Assembly: GCF_022012335.1 (NCBI RefSeq)
Contig: NZ_JAKLTO010000003.1
Span: 1 to 64,000, forward strand
Direction of reading: 5' to 3'
From: Flavobacterium sp. SM15
Lineage (GTDB): Bacteria > Bacteroidota > Bacteroidia > Flavobacteriales > Flavobacteriaceae
DNA length: 64,000 bases
Shown: in pieces, positions 57,119-64,000 of the stretch
Position numbering within the stretch: the stretch's first letter is position 1
Layout: each line of letters begins with the position of its first letter
Notes under the pieces: generated by a model
Told to the model about the DNA's origin: nothing
The model's database searches: none
Seen by the model: only the letters and a program-made list of their open reading frames with translations
Program-made: the position numbers and the translations under genes

Positions 57119-57436
57119 TTATTTTGTAAAATCGTAATCGCGCTCCACTTTAGCAATGCGCACTTTGAACGCTTTGTACCAATCGCTTCTGCCGGTTTCT
57201 CTGGCAATGGTGTGCTCGGCATTCATTTTCCAGTTTTTAATCGATTCCAAATCTTTCCAATACGAAACGGTTATTCCAATTTCATTACGTGCCGATTCTA
57301 CTCCTAAAAAACCGGGTTGTTCAGTAGCTAATTCCACCATTCGATCTGCAGTTTGAGCATAACCTTCTTCGATTTCTGTTCTAACCGATGTAAAAATCAC
57401 TGCGTAATAAGGCGCTTCCGGTGTTTTTGCGATCAT
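57119..57436 (-). CDS. Antibiotic biosynthesis monooxygenase (ABM) domain protein
   Basis: 105 residues, a single ferredoxin-like ABM domain. YYAVIFTSVRTEI starts the first strand, and LATEQPGFLGVESARNEIGITVSYWKDLESIKNWK is the usual core (shown here in part only by its pattern). Members act as small cofactor-free oxygenases or heme-degrading enzymes; substrate unknown. It lies between the secreted unknown gene and mazG on the minus strand. Confidence 0.85.
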   Translation of the reverse strand: MIAKTPEAPYYAVIFTSVRTEIEEGYAQTADRMVELATEQPGFLGVESARNEIGITVSYWKDLESIKNWKMNAEHTIARETGRSDWYKAFKVRIAKVERDYDFTK

Positions 57437-57463
57437 ATTATAAACTGTTTACTTAACTGAAAA

Positions 57464-58237
57464 TTAAAGTTTTTTTGCTTCTTCCCAAAACACATCCATT
57501 TCCGCTAAAGTCATGTCCGACAACGGTTTTCCAAGCTCATTAGCCTTGCTTTCCAGATACATAAAACGCTTCATAAACTTCTTGTTAGTGCGCTCCAAAG
57601 CATCTTCAGGATTCACTTTCAAAAACCGTGCGTAATTGATCATCGAGAACAAAACATCGCCAAATTCAGCTTCTATTTTATCTTGATCGGCCGTTTTTAC
57701 CTCATGTTGCAGTTCCGAAAGCTCTTCCTGAACTTTTTCCCAAACTTGGTGTGGTTCTTCCCAATCGAAACCTACACCTTTCACTTTATCCTGAATACGA
57801 CTTGCTTTTACCATCGCGGGCAAACTCTTAGGAACACCTTCCAAAACGGATTTCTTACCTTCTTTCAGCTTCAGTTTTTCCCAATTCTGTTTAACCTGTT
57901 CTTCGTTTTCAACTACTACATCTCCGTAAATGTGCGGATGGCGGTCGATCAGCTTATCGCTAATCGAATTGGCCACATCGGCTATATCAAAAGCTTTTTT
58001 CTCACTTCCGATTTTAGAATAAAAAACGATATGCAAAAGCACATCTCCCAGCTCTTTCTTGATTTCATCCAAATCGTTGTCCAGAATCGCGTCGCCCAAT
58101 TCATAAACTTCTTCAATGGTTAGATGACGTAAACTTTCAAGGGTTTGCTTTTTGTCCCATGGGCATTTCTCACGTAAATCGTCCATGATGTCAAGCAGTC
58201 GGCTAAACGCTTCTAATTGTTGCTGGCGTGTGTTCAT
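57464..58237 (-). CDS. mazG: Nucleoside triphosphate pyrophosphohydrolase MazG
   Basis: 257 residues with two MazG domains. The first has LTIEEVYELGDAILDN and KKELGDVLLHIVFYSKIG, whose Glu/Asp residues bind magnesium. The second has EELSELQHEVKT and EAEFGDVLFSMINYARF. It hydrolyses NTPs and clears non-canonical nucleotides. It belongs with the DUF5606 gene and def on the minus strand. Confidence 0.93.
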   Translation of the reverse strand: MNTRQQQLEAFSRLLDIMDDLREKCPWDKKQTLESLRHLTIEEVYELGDAILDNDLDEIKKELGDVLLHIVFYSKIGSEKKAFDIADVANSISDKLIDRHPHIYGDVVVENEEQVKQNWEKLKLKEGKKSVLEGVPKSLPAMVKASRIQDKVKGVGFDWEEPHQVWEKVQEELSELQHEVKTADQDKIEAEFGDVLFSMINYARFLKVNPEDALERTNKKFMKRFMYLESKANELGKPLSDMTLAEMDVFWEEAKKL

Positions 58238-58263
58238 AGCATCAGAATTTGTGTAAAAATAAG

Positions 58264-58287
58264 AAATCCCACCAGAAGGCGGGATTT
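58264..58287 (-). terminator. Terminator of the DUF5606 gene
   Basis: On the minus strand AAATCCCGCC pairs with GGTGGGATTT (one G-T pair) around TTCT, followed by T-rich sequence. It separates DUF5606 from mazG. Confidence 0.8.
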
Positions 58288-58311
58288 ATATTGTCGTTTC
58301 TTTTAAAAGAA

Positions 58312-58734
58312 TTATTCTTCCGTTTTTTCAACTTCAGCAGCAGCCGGAGCTTCTTTGGAAACCATTCCTTTTGCCTGAAGCATGTTGTACCAGTTCAGTA
58401 CTTTTTTGATATCGGAAGCATATACTCTGTCCTGATCGTAATCCGGTAAAATTTCTCCGAAATAGGCTTCTAATTTAGCGTTATCTTCTTTGTGAGAAAT
58501 AGCAGGGCCATTGTTTTCTTTTTCAGCGATTTTTCTGAAAACTTCAGACAAACGTACTTCACCACTGTTAGTATAAATGGAAATCTCAGATAACAAACTT
58601 ACGTTGCTGCGCATTCCAACCGTTATTTTTTTACCATCAATCAAAGACTCGGCTACGAATCCTGTTCTGGTTTGTAATTTCAAATCGTATAATCCCGGTT
58701 TACCTGAAATGGCTAATATTCTTTCTATGCTCAT
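58312..58734 (-). CDS. DUF5606 domain-containing protein
   Basis: 140 residues. The N-terminus ERILAISGKPGLYDLKLQT and VAESLIDGKKITVGMRSNVS form a small beta domain, and the second part (AKLEAYFGEILPDYDQDRVYASDIKKVLNWY) is helical, with an acidic, Ala-rich tail. Function unknown. The order def, DUF5606, mazG recurs in Flavobacteria as far as I remember. Confidence 0.88.
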   Translation of the reverse strand: MSIERILAISGKPGLYDLKLQTRTGFVAESLIDGKKITVGMRSNVSLLSEISIYTNSGEVRLSEVFRKIAEKENNGPAISHKEDNAKLEAYFGEILPDYDQDRVYASDIKKVLNWYNMLQAKGMVSKEAPAAAEVEKTEE

Positions 58735-58790
58735 TGTGTGTATTATTTTAAAGATAGCAAATATCTAATCTTTACATTGAAAAACAAAAA

Positions 58791-59378
58791 TTATCGACCT
58801 TTTTTGGCAGCAAATTTCATTTTATAATCCGGACGGGCTTTCCCTTCCATGATGTTTTGTAATTTCTTGGAGATTAAACGCTTTTTTAATGAAGATATTC
58901 TGTCGGTGAACAAAATTCCTTCAATATGATCGTACTCGTGCTGGATTACTCTGGCAATCAAGCCTTCATAAACATCGGTATGCTTGTTGAAATCCTCATC
59001 ATAGTATTCAATGGTGATTTGCTCATGACGGAACACATCCTCACGCACATCCGGAATACTCAAACAACCTTCATTGAAACCCCATTCCTCGCCTTCTTCT
59101 TTCAAGATTTTAGCGTTGATGAAGGTTTTCTTGAATGTTCTTAATTGTTCTTCCTCTTCTTTGGACAAATCATCGCTGTCGCTAAACGGTTCGCAATCCA
59201 CAATAAAAATACGGATCGCCAAACCAACCTGAGGGGCTGCCAACCCAACTCCATGCGCATTATACATGGTTTCATACATATTGGCAATCACTTCTTTTAA
59301 GTTCGGATAATCTTTTGAAACTTCTTCTCCAACTTTGCGAAGTACCGGATCGCCGTATCCTATAATCGGTAAAATCAT
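58791..59378 (-). CDS. def: Peptide deformylase
   Basis: Removes the formyl group from the first Met of new proteins. 195 residues, longer than the Escherichia coli form because of an acidic insertion around 64-82 (SDSDDLSKEEEEQ). The three motifs are GVGLAAPQ (43-50), EGCLSIP with the metal Cys105, and QHEYDH with His147, Glu148 and His151. In related genomes I believe it lies next to ruvX; here FUSC and mqo are between. Confidence 0.96.
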   Translation of the reverse strand: MILPIIGYGDPVLRKVGEEVSKDYPNLKEVIANMYETMYNAHGVGLAAPQVGLAIRIFIVDCEPFSDSDDLSKEEEEQLRTFKKTFINAKILKEEGEEWGFNEGCLSIPDVREDVFRHEQITIEYYDEDFNKHTDVYEGLIARVIQHEYDHIEGILFTDRISSLKKRLISKKLQNIMEGKARPDYKMKFAAKKGR

Positions 59379-59400
59379 TTTCTGCTACTTAATTATGCCG

Positions 59401-59408
59401 CAAAAGTA
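59401..59408 (-). promoter_or_regulatory. -7 box for def
   Basis: TACTTTTG on the minus strand, 22 bases before the def ATG, a full match to TAnnTTTG. No TTG at the -33 distance. Confidence 0.5.
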
Positions 59409-59473
59409 AGCAAAAAACAAACAAATAGACAGTCTTTCAATGGTTTTGACTTTTTTTAAACATAATATGTGAA

Positions 59474-61744
59474 ATGATTCTTAAATTTATAGTTGCTTTT
59501 CTTACATGCACCTACCTTTGCACTGGTCTTATGCTTCAAAGAATAAAAAAATACACCGACAACACAAATTTTGCAAACGCTGTAAAAGCAACGCTTTCGT
59601 GTGTGCTTCCTGTTTTCGTATTAGCACAACTGGGACATTTTCAGGAAGGTTTTGTGATTGCCTTAGGTGCACTGCTTACCTTTCCAAGCGATGTACCGGG
59701 AAGTTTAAACCACAAAATAAAAGGTATTTTAATTGCCATTTTCCTGATTACAGGCACCAATCTTTTCTTAGGTTTTATTCAGAATTACACCTTTATCGTT
59801 TATCCGGCCTTGCTCCTGTTAGTTTTCTTTTTTTCGATGCTTTCCGTTTACGGACACAGGGCTAATATGATTTCGTTTGTTTGCCTGATTTCCGTTACCT
59901 TGGTTTTCAGTCATTCCTATACTGGGGTTGAACTTTTAAAGCATTGTGGCTATATTTTATTGGGCGGAATATTTTATCTGTTTGTCTCACTTCTGTTTTA
60001 CTTTTTACGACCTCATCGTTACATCGATTTGCAACTGGCTGATTGTTTACGACTTACTTCCCGATACTTAAAACTTCGCGGTGATTTGTGGAATACCGAT
60101 GCCGATCGCTCTAAAATAATTGAAAAGCAACTGGAACTTCAGGTGGAAATCAATGCCATTCATGAAAATATACGTGAGTTTTTGATTCGAAACGCAATCA
60201 ATTCCAACAATTCCAATCAGAACAGAAGGAAGCTTATTATATTTACCAATTTGGTCGAAATCCTTGAAATCGCGTTGTCTTTTGCTTTCAACCATAACAA
60301 CCTGCACCAAAAATTCGACAGCCATCCGAAGGTTTTAAAAACCTATCAGAATCTGGCCTACACCATTGCTTCCACTTTAAAAAAACTATCCCAAAGTTTG
60401 GAAGCCGATTCGGAATATATCCCCGATAACGTTCTGTTCAATGCGTTGGAGAACCTTGAAAAAGTGATCCAAAAATATCAGGAAGAAGTTGGAAAAGACC
60501 AAGCTGCTGAAGGCGTTTTAATGCTCAAAAACATGCAGCATTACGCCCAAAAACAAATTGAAAAGATAAAAGTGATCGAACAGGCTTTGACCGGCTCGAT
60601 GAATCCCGAAATTTTAAAACGCAAAAACAAGGAAATCGAAAAGTTCCTGACCCCGCAAAATTACCGCATCGGTACACTTTTGGAAAACCTCAGCTTTTCG
60701 TCTACAACGTTCAGGCATTCGTTGCGCTTATCGATTACGATTTTAATAGGTTTCATTATTGGTAAAGTGCTGCCATTCCAGAACGGCTATTGGATTTTAC
60801 TGACCATTGTGGTAATTATGCGACCGGGTTACGGCCTAACTAAACAACGCTCATTCGAAAGGATTTACGGGACGCTTTTAGGTGGTGCGCTTGCCTTTGG
60901 TGTTTTGTACTTCGTTCAGAATCATTATGTACTAGGAACTTTGTCTGTAATTGCAATGATTTTGGGTTACGCTTATTCTCAAACAAATTACAAAGTTGGA
61001 GCTACCTTTGTAACGATTTATGTGATTTTCATTTACGGAATGATTACCCCCAACGTTCTGGAAGTTATTCAATACCGAGTTCTCGATACCCTTTTTGGAG
61101 CTGCCTTGGCGTTCCTTGCCAATTACTTTTTATGGCCTTCCTGGGAATTCCTCAACCTCAACCGCTACCTCGAAAAATCCATCGTAGCTAATAGGAATTA
61201 TTTAAAAGAGATTACCGTTTATTACAATGAAAAAGGGGAAGTGACCACCGCTTACAAATTGGCACGAAAACAGGCATTTATAGAAATCGGAAACCTGATG
61301 GCCTCTTTTCAGCGCATGAAACAGGAACCGAAATCCAAACAGAAAAACATGGCTCAGGTTTACAAATTTGTGGTTCTGAATCACACATTGCTTTCTTCGG
61401 CCGCATCCTTGGGTACTTATGTTCAGTCGCACAAAACCACCAAAGCTTCGGAAGCCTTTAATATTGTGGCAAATTCGGTAATCAGAAACCTCAATTTAGT
61501 GATTCAATCCCTCAACAGCAAAAGCAATTTTTCTTTAACCGAAGACGAAAAAGAACGCTTAGATTTAAGCTTTACCGAGTTGAAAAACATTCGTGCCAAC
61601 GAGCTGAAAAACGATGGGATAGACGATGAAGTTTTCCGCCAGAAAATGGAAGAAGCACAACTGGTAATCGACCAACTGATCTGGCTTATCAACTTATCGG
61701 AAAACCTGTTGAAAGTTTCCAAAACACTACAAAAAGAAGAATAA
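59474..61744 (+). CDS. FUSC family membrane protein (YccS/YhfK-like)
   Basis: 756 residues. There are two membrane blocks of about six helices each, at about 1-175 and 410-550, separated by a cytoplasmic helical region, the layout of the YccS/aromatic acid exporter family. The second block has SIT/VVIMRPGYGLTKQRSFERIYGTLLG (core shown by pattern), the FUSC signature with an Arg-rich loop. It may export aromatic or other small acids; no fusion protein partner is next to it. It is flanked by minus-strand genes. Confidence 0.9.
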   Translation: MILKFIVAFLTCTYLCTGLMLQRIKKYTDNTNFANAVKATLSCVLPVFVLAQLGHFQEGFVIALGALLTFPSDVPGSLNHKIKGILIAIFLITGTNLFLGFIQNYTFIVYPALLLLVFFFSMLSVYGHRANMISFVCLISVTLVFSHSYTGVELLKHCGYILLGGIFYLFVSLLFYFLRPHRYIDLQLADCLRLTSRYLKLRGDLWNTDADRSKIIEKQLELQVEINAIHENIREFLIRNAINSNNSNQNRRKLIIFTNLVEILEIALSFAFNHNNLHQKFDSHPKVLKTYQNLAYTIASTLKKLSQSLEADSEYIPDNVLFNALENLEKVIQKYQEEVGKDQAAEGVLMLKNMQHYAQKQIEKIKVIEQALTGSMNPEILKRKNKEIEKFLTPQNYRIGTLLENLSFSSTTFRHSLRLSITILIGFIIGKVLPFQNGYWILLTIVVIMRPGYGLTKQRSFERIYGTLLGGALAFGVLYFVQNHYVLGTLSVIAMILGYAYSQTNYKVGATFVTIYVIFIYGMITPNVLEVIQYRVLDTLFGAALAFLANYFLWPSWEFLNLNRYLEKSIVANRNYLKEITVYYNEKGEVTTAYKLARKQAFIEIGNLMASFQRMKQEPKSKQKNMAQVYKFVVLNHTLLSSAASLGTYVQSHKTTKASEAFNIVANSVIRNLNLVIQSLNSKSNFSLTEDEKERLDLSFTELKNIRANELKNDGIDDEVFRQKMEEAQLVIDQLIWLINLSENLLKVSKTLQKEE

Positions 61745-61746
61745 AA

Positions 61747-61772
61747 AAACGCACCAAAATGATGCGTTTCTC
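61747..61772. terminator. Terminator between FUSC and mqo
   Basis: AAACGCA (61747-61753) pairs with TGCGTTT (61763-61769), flanked by A and T runs, so it can serve both convergent genes. Confidence 0.75.
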
Positions 61773-61795
61773 TTTCTATTGTACTACTATTTTAC

Positions 61796-63304
61796 TTATA
61801 CGGTCGCTACATCGCGAAGTTTTAAAATGGTTCCGGTTTTGTATCGGATCTCGTCTGCCAATTGCGGGTTGGCATTTAACGATTGTCCGTATGATGGGAT
61901 CATTTCTTTTAATTTTGCCTGCCATTCCGGAGTTGCCAATTCGTCTTTATAACAACGACTGATCAAATCCAGCATAATAGAAACTGCGGTGGATGCTCCC
62001 GGAGATGCCCCTAAAAGCACTGCTAACGAACCATCGGCACAGTTTACTACTTCTGTTCCGAATTCCAAAACACCTTTACCGTTTTTGTCTTTTTTGATAA
62101 CCTGAACGCGTTGTCCGGCATTTTCCAAGGTCCAGTCTTCCGGTTTCGCGTCCGGCAGGTATTCTCTTAAGGCTTTCATTCGGTCTTCTGAAGACTGGAA
62201 AACCTGCTCAATTAAATATTTGGTAAGCGGAATGTTATTGATTCCTGCAGAAAGCATCGGTTTGATGTTGTCCAATTGAATAGATTTTGCCAAATCGAAG
62301 TAGGAACCGTTCTTTAAGAATTTTGTTGAAAATCCCGCATAAGGCCCAAATAATAAGGCTTTTTTACCGTCAATCATACGGGTATCGATGTGCGGAACCG
62401 ACATTGGTGGTGCGCCCACAGCTGCTTTTCCGTAAACTTTAACTTGATGTTTGGCAATCAATTCTTCGTTAGTACATTTGAGCCATTGACCACTAACCGG
62501 GAAACCACCATAACCCTCTCCTTCCGGAATGTTTGCTTTTTCCAACAGCAACAACGAACCTCCACCGGCTCCAATGAAAACGAATTTGGTTTTCACGCGT
62601 TTCTTTCCTCCGGTTTCCAAATCTTTTACGCGTACGCGCCATGTACCATCGTCGTATCTGCGAAGTTTTTTTACTTCATGGTTGAAATGCATGGTAACCC
62701 CTTCTAAGGTTTCCAAATACTTGAAGATGCTGCGGGTTAATGCTCCAAAATTCACATCTGTCCCGTATTTCATGGTGGTAGCGGCTACTTTTTTAGCTCC
62801 TTTTCTTCCTTCCATAATAAGCGGCGCCCATTCTTTGATGGTTTGCGGATCTTCAGAATATTCCATGTCTTTGAACAAATGGAACTGCTGCATCGCATCG
62901 TAACGCTTTTTAAGGTATTTGGTATTTTTTTCGCCCCAAACAAAGCTCATGTGCGGCACGTGCTTGATGAAACTTTCCGGATTTTTAAGCAGTCCTTTTT
63001 CCACCAAATACGACCAGAACTGACGCGAAACTTCAAAAGCTTCCACAATTTTAACTGCTTTGGTGGTATCGATCGAACCGTCTGCTTTTTCGGGTGTATA
63101 GTTTAATTCACAAAACGCCGCATGACCGGTTCCCGCGTTGTTCCAAGCATCAGAGCTTTCGGCGGCAGCCACGTCAAGGCGTTCAAATATTTCGATTTTT
63201 AAATTGGGTTGTAGTTCTTTCAGAAGTAATCCTAAAGTAGCACTCATAATTCCGGCGCCAATCAAAACTACATCTGCTTCAGATTTTTGTGTTGTTGTTG
63301 TCAT
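61796..63304 (-). CDS. mqo: Malate:quinone oxidoreductase
   Basis: 502 residues, FAD-dependent, peripheral on the inner membrane. It oxidises malate and passes electrons to quinone. The FAD loop is VVLIGAGIMSATLG, followed by WNNAGTGHAAFCELNYTP, the Mqo signature. GAGGGSLLLLEKANIPEG and LGASPGASTAVSIML are further family motifs. The genome also has NAD-dependent Mdh in this window, so both malate oxidation routes exist. Confidence 0.97.
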   Translation of the reverse strand: MTTTTQKSEADVVLIGAGIMSATLGLLLKELQPNLKIEIFERLDVAAAESSDAWNNAGTGHAAFCELNYTPEKADGSIDTTKAVKIVEAFEVSRQFWSYLVEKGLLKNPESFIKHVPHMSFVWGEKNTKYLKKRYDAMQQFHLFKDMEYSEDPQTIKEWAPLIMEGRKGAKKVAATTMKYGTDVNFGALTRSIFKYLETLEGVTMHFNHEVKKLRRYDDGTWRVRVKDLETGGKKRVKTKFVFIGAGGGSLLLLEKANIPEGEGYGGFPVSGQWLKCTNEELIAKHQVKVYGKAAVGAPPMSVPHIDTRMIDGKKALLFGPYAGFSTKFLKNGSYFDLAKSIQLDNIKPMLSAGINNIPLTKYLIEQVFQSSEDRMKALREYLPDAKPEDWTLENAGQRVQVIKKDKNGKGVLEFGTEVVNCADGSLAVLLGASPGASTAVSIMLDLISRCYKDELATPEWQAKLKEMIPSYGQSLNANPQLADEIRYKTGTILKLRDVATV

Positions 63305-63323
63305 TGCAATGGATTTGAATGCA

Positions 63324-63331
63324 CAAATTTA
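63324..63331 (-). promoter_or_regulatory. -7 box for mqo
   Basis: TAAATTTG on the minus strand, 19 bases before the ATG, a full match to TAnnTTTG. A TTG lies upstream at a shorter than usual spacing of 12. Confidence 0.55.
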
Positions 63332-63411
63332 CGGCTTCCATTGCAAAAGTTATCTTAATTTTCAAGGCTTTAGTACCTGTAAAATCATTTTTAAGGAATT
63401 TGAAGAGAATT

Positions 63412-63828
63412 TTAAAACATTTTTCTAGATAGATAATCCTGAAGCATTATTGTTGCGGAAATCTCATCAATCAGCGCTTTATTCTGACGTTGTTTCTTTT
63501 TCAGCCCGCTGTCAATCATGGTTTGAAACGCCATTTTGGAAGTAAAACGCTCATCCACGCGCTCCAGTTTCATCTCGGGAAAGGCCTGTTTGAATTTTAC
63601 CACAAAGGCTTCGATTATTGGGGTGCTTTCCGAAGGCTCGCCATTCATTTGTTTGGGTTCGCCAATTAGCACCTTTCCTACTTTTTCCTTTTGAAAATAA
63701 TCGGTTAAAAAAGCAATTGCGGTTTCGGAAGGGATCGTTGTCAAACCAGAAGCGATAATCTGCATTTCATCGGTAACGGCAATTCCTGTTCGTTTTAACC
63801 CGTAGTCTATGGCGAGGATTCTTGACAT
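63412..63828 (-). CDS. ruvX: Putative pre-16S rRNA nuclease / Holliday junction resolvase RuvX (YqgF)
   Basis: 138 residues of the RNase H-like YqgF family. ILAIDYGLKRTGIAVTD carries the first catalytic Asp and GEPKQMNGEPSES the conserved loop; DERFTSKMA and ALIDEISATIMLQDYL complete the acidic site. The family has been linked both to 16S rRNA 5' end maturation and to Holliday junction resolution. The start follows the partial gene by 20 bases. Confidence 0.93.
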   Translation of the reverse strand: MSRILAIDYGLKRTGIAVTDEMQIIASGLTTIPSETAIAFLTDYFQKEKVGKVLIGEPKQMNGEPSESTPIIEAFVVKFKQAFPEMKLERVDERFTSKMAFQTMIDSGLKKKQRQNKALIDEISATIMLQDYLSRKMF

Positions 63829-63848
63829 TTCTTTTATTTTTTACAAAG

Positions 63849-64000
63849 TTATGATTTTAATCTTCCCACCCTCAAAAACATTGGAAAGGTTACTTTTTTA
63901 TCACTACGTTCCCACGATTCTCTTAACTCTTCTTTGATCAAATCGACGGGATTTTGGTTGTGCTCTTTGATGTAATTCATCGTAGCCGACCAGGTTTGCA
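63849..64000 (-). CDS. 3' end of a gene that continues beyond the window
   Basis: The minus-strand frame is open from the window edge to a TAA at 63849-63851, giving about 50 residues ending in VTFPMFLRVGRLKS. It contains the Trp-rich pieces QTWSATMNYIKEHNQNP and LRESWERSDKKVTF. I do not recognise the family from this piece. It lies directly upstream of ruvX, probably in the same transcript. Confidence 0.65.
   Translation of the reverse strand, partial: QTWSATMNYIKEHNQNPVDLIKEELRESWERSDKKVTFPMFLRVGRLKS

Noticed and set aside
57109..57222. 38-residue N-terminal extension of the secreted unknown protein
   Set aside because: It would place a hydrophilic stretch before a clear signal peptide and overlaps the end of the ABM gene.

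Overview
The window looks like chromosome of a member of the Bacteroidota, most likely Flavobacteriaceae and close to Flavobacterium. The evidence is AT-rich DNA, TAnnTTTG promoter boxes without obvious Shine-Dalgarno sites, secreted proteins with type IX secretion (T9SS) sorting domains of both type A and type B, a fused SecDF, DUF349 and DUF5606 proteins, an OstA-like protein and a SprB-style adhesin. No tRNA, rRNA, CRISPR array, prophage or insertion sequence was recognised.

Layout. 1-2409 (minus): the 5' part of a giant surface adhesin and a small secreted protein. 2818-6330 (plus): folE, cysS, yidD and lgt. 6396-9782 (minus): a leucine-rich T9SS protein, a 43-bp tandem-repeat array in a non-coding stretch, and a 166-residue protein of unknown function. 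9935-17876 (minus): secDF, mdh, gyrB and asnB. 18197-25182 (minus): a four-gene run of a 1004-residue TPR protein, an outer-membrane barrel, a GreA-C-like protein and a secreted amidohydrolase. 25377-26060 (plus): ftsE.

26061-38485 is the accessory part, a surface-glycan locus. It holds a 2OG-Fe(II) oxygenase, three GT4-type and one GT2 glycosyltransferases, a FkbM-like methyltransferase, an FdtA-type ketoisomerase, an FdtB-type aminotransferase, a FemAB-like acyltransferase and a Wzx-type flippase. A secreted subtilisin and a coiled-coil surface protein sit between them. Together they suggest synthesis and export of a glycan containing a 3-amino-3,6-dideoxyhexose.

38600-43699 holds a T9SS type B protein, a TRIC channel, an RNA methyltransferase and a class C beta-lactamase-like hydrolase. 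43801-55396 is a mostly housekeeping plus-strand run: rel/spoT, fur, purA, the OstA-like gene, a class III aminotransferase, a TPR protein, aroE and a DUF349 protein. 55462-64000 holds OsmC, a secreted unknown protein, an ABM monooxygenase, mazG, DUF5606, def, a FUSC transporter, mqo, ruvX and the 3' end of a further gene.

The least explained signals are the 43-bp array at 8857-9221, whose degenerate partial copy lies at 25218-25252 between the TPR operon and ftsE; two related Flavo-1-like candidate RNAs (18079-18161 and 53293-53392); a terminator hairpin that ends exactly at the aroE start codon and overlaps its promoter box; and a long inverted repeat upstream of the beta-lactamase-like gene.
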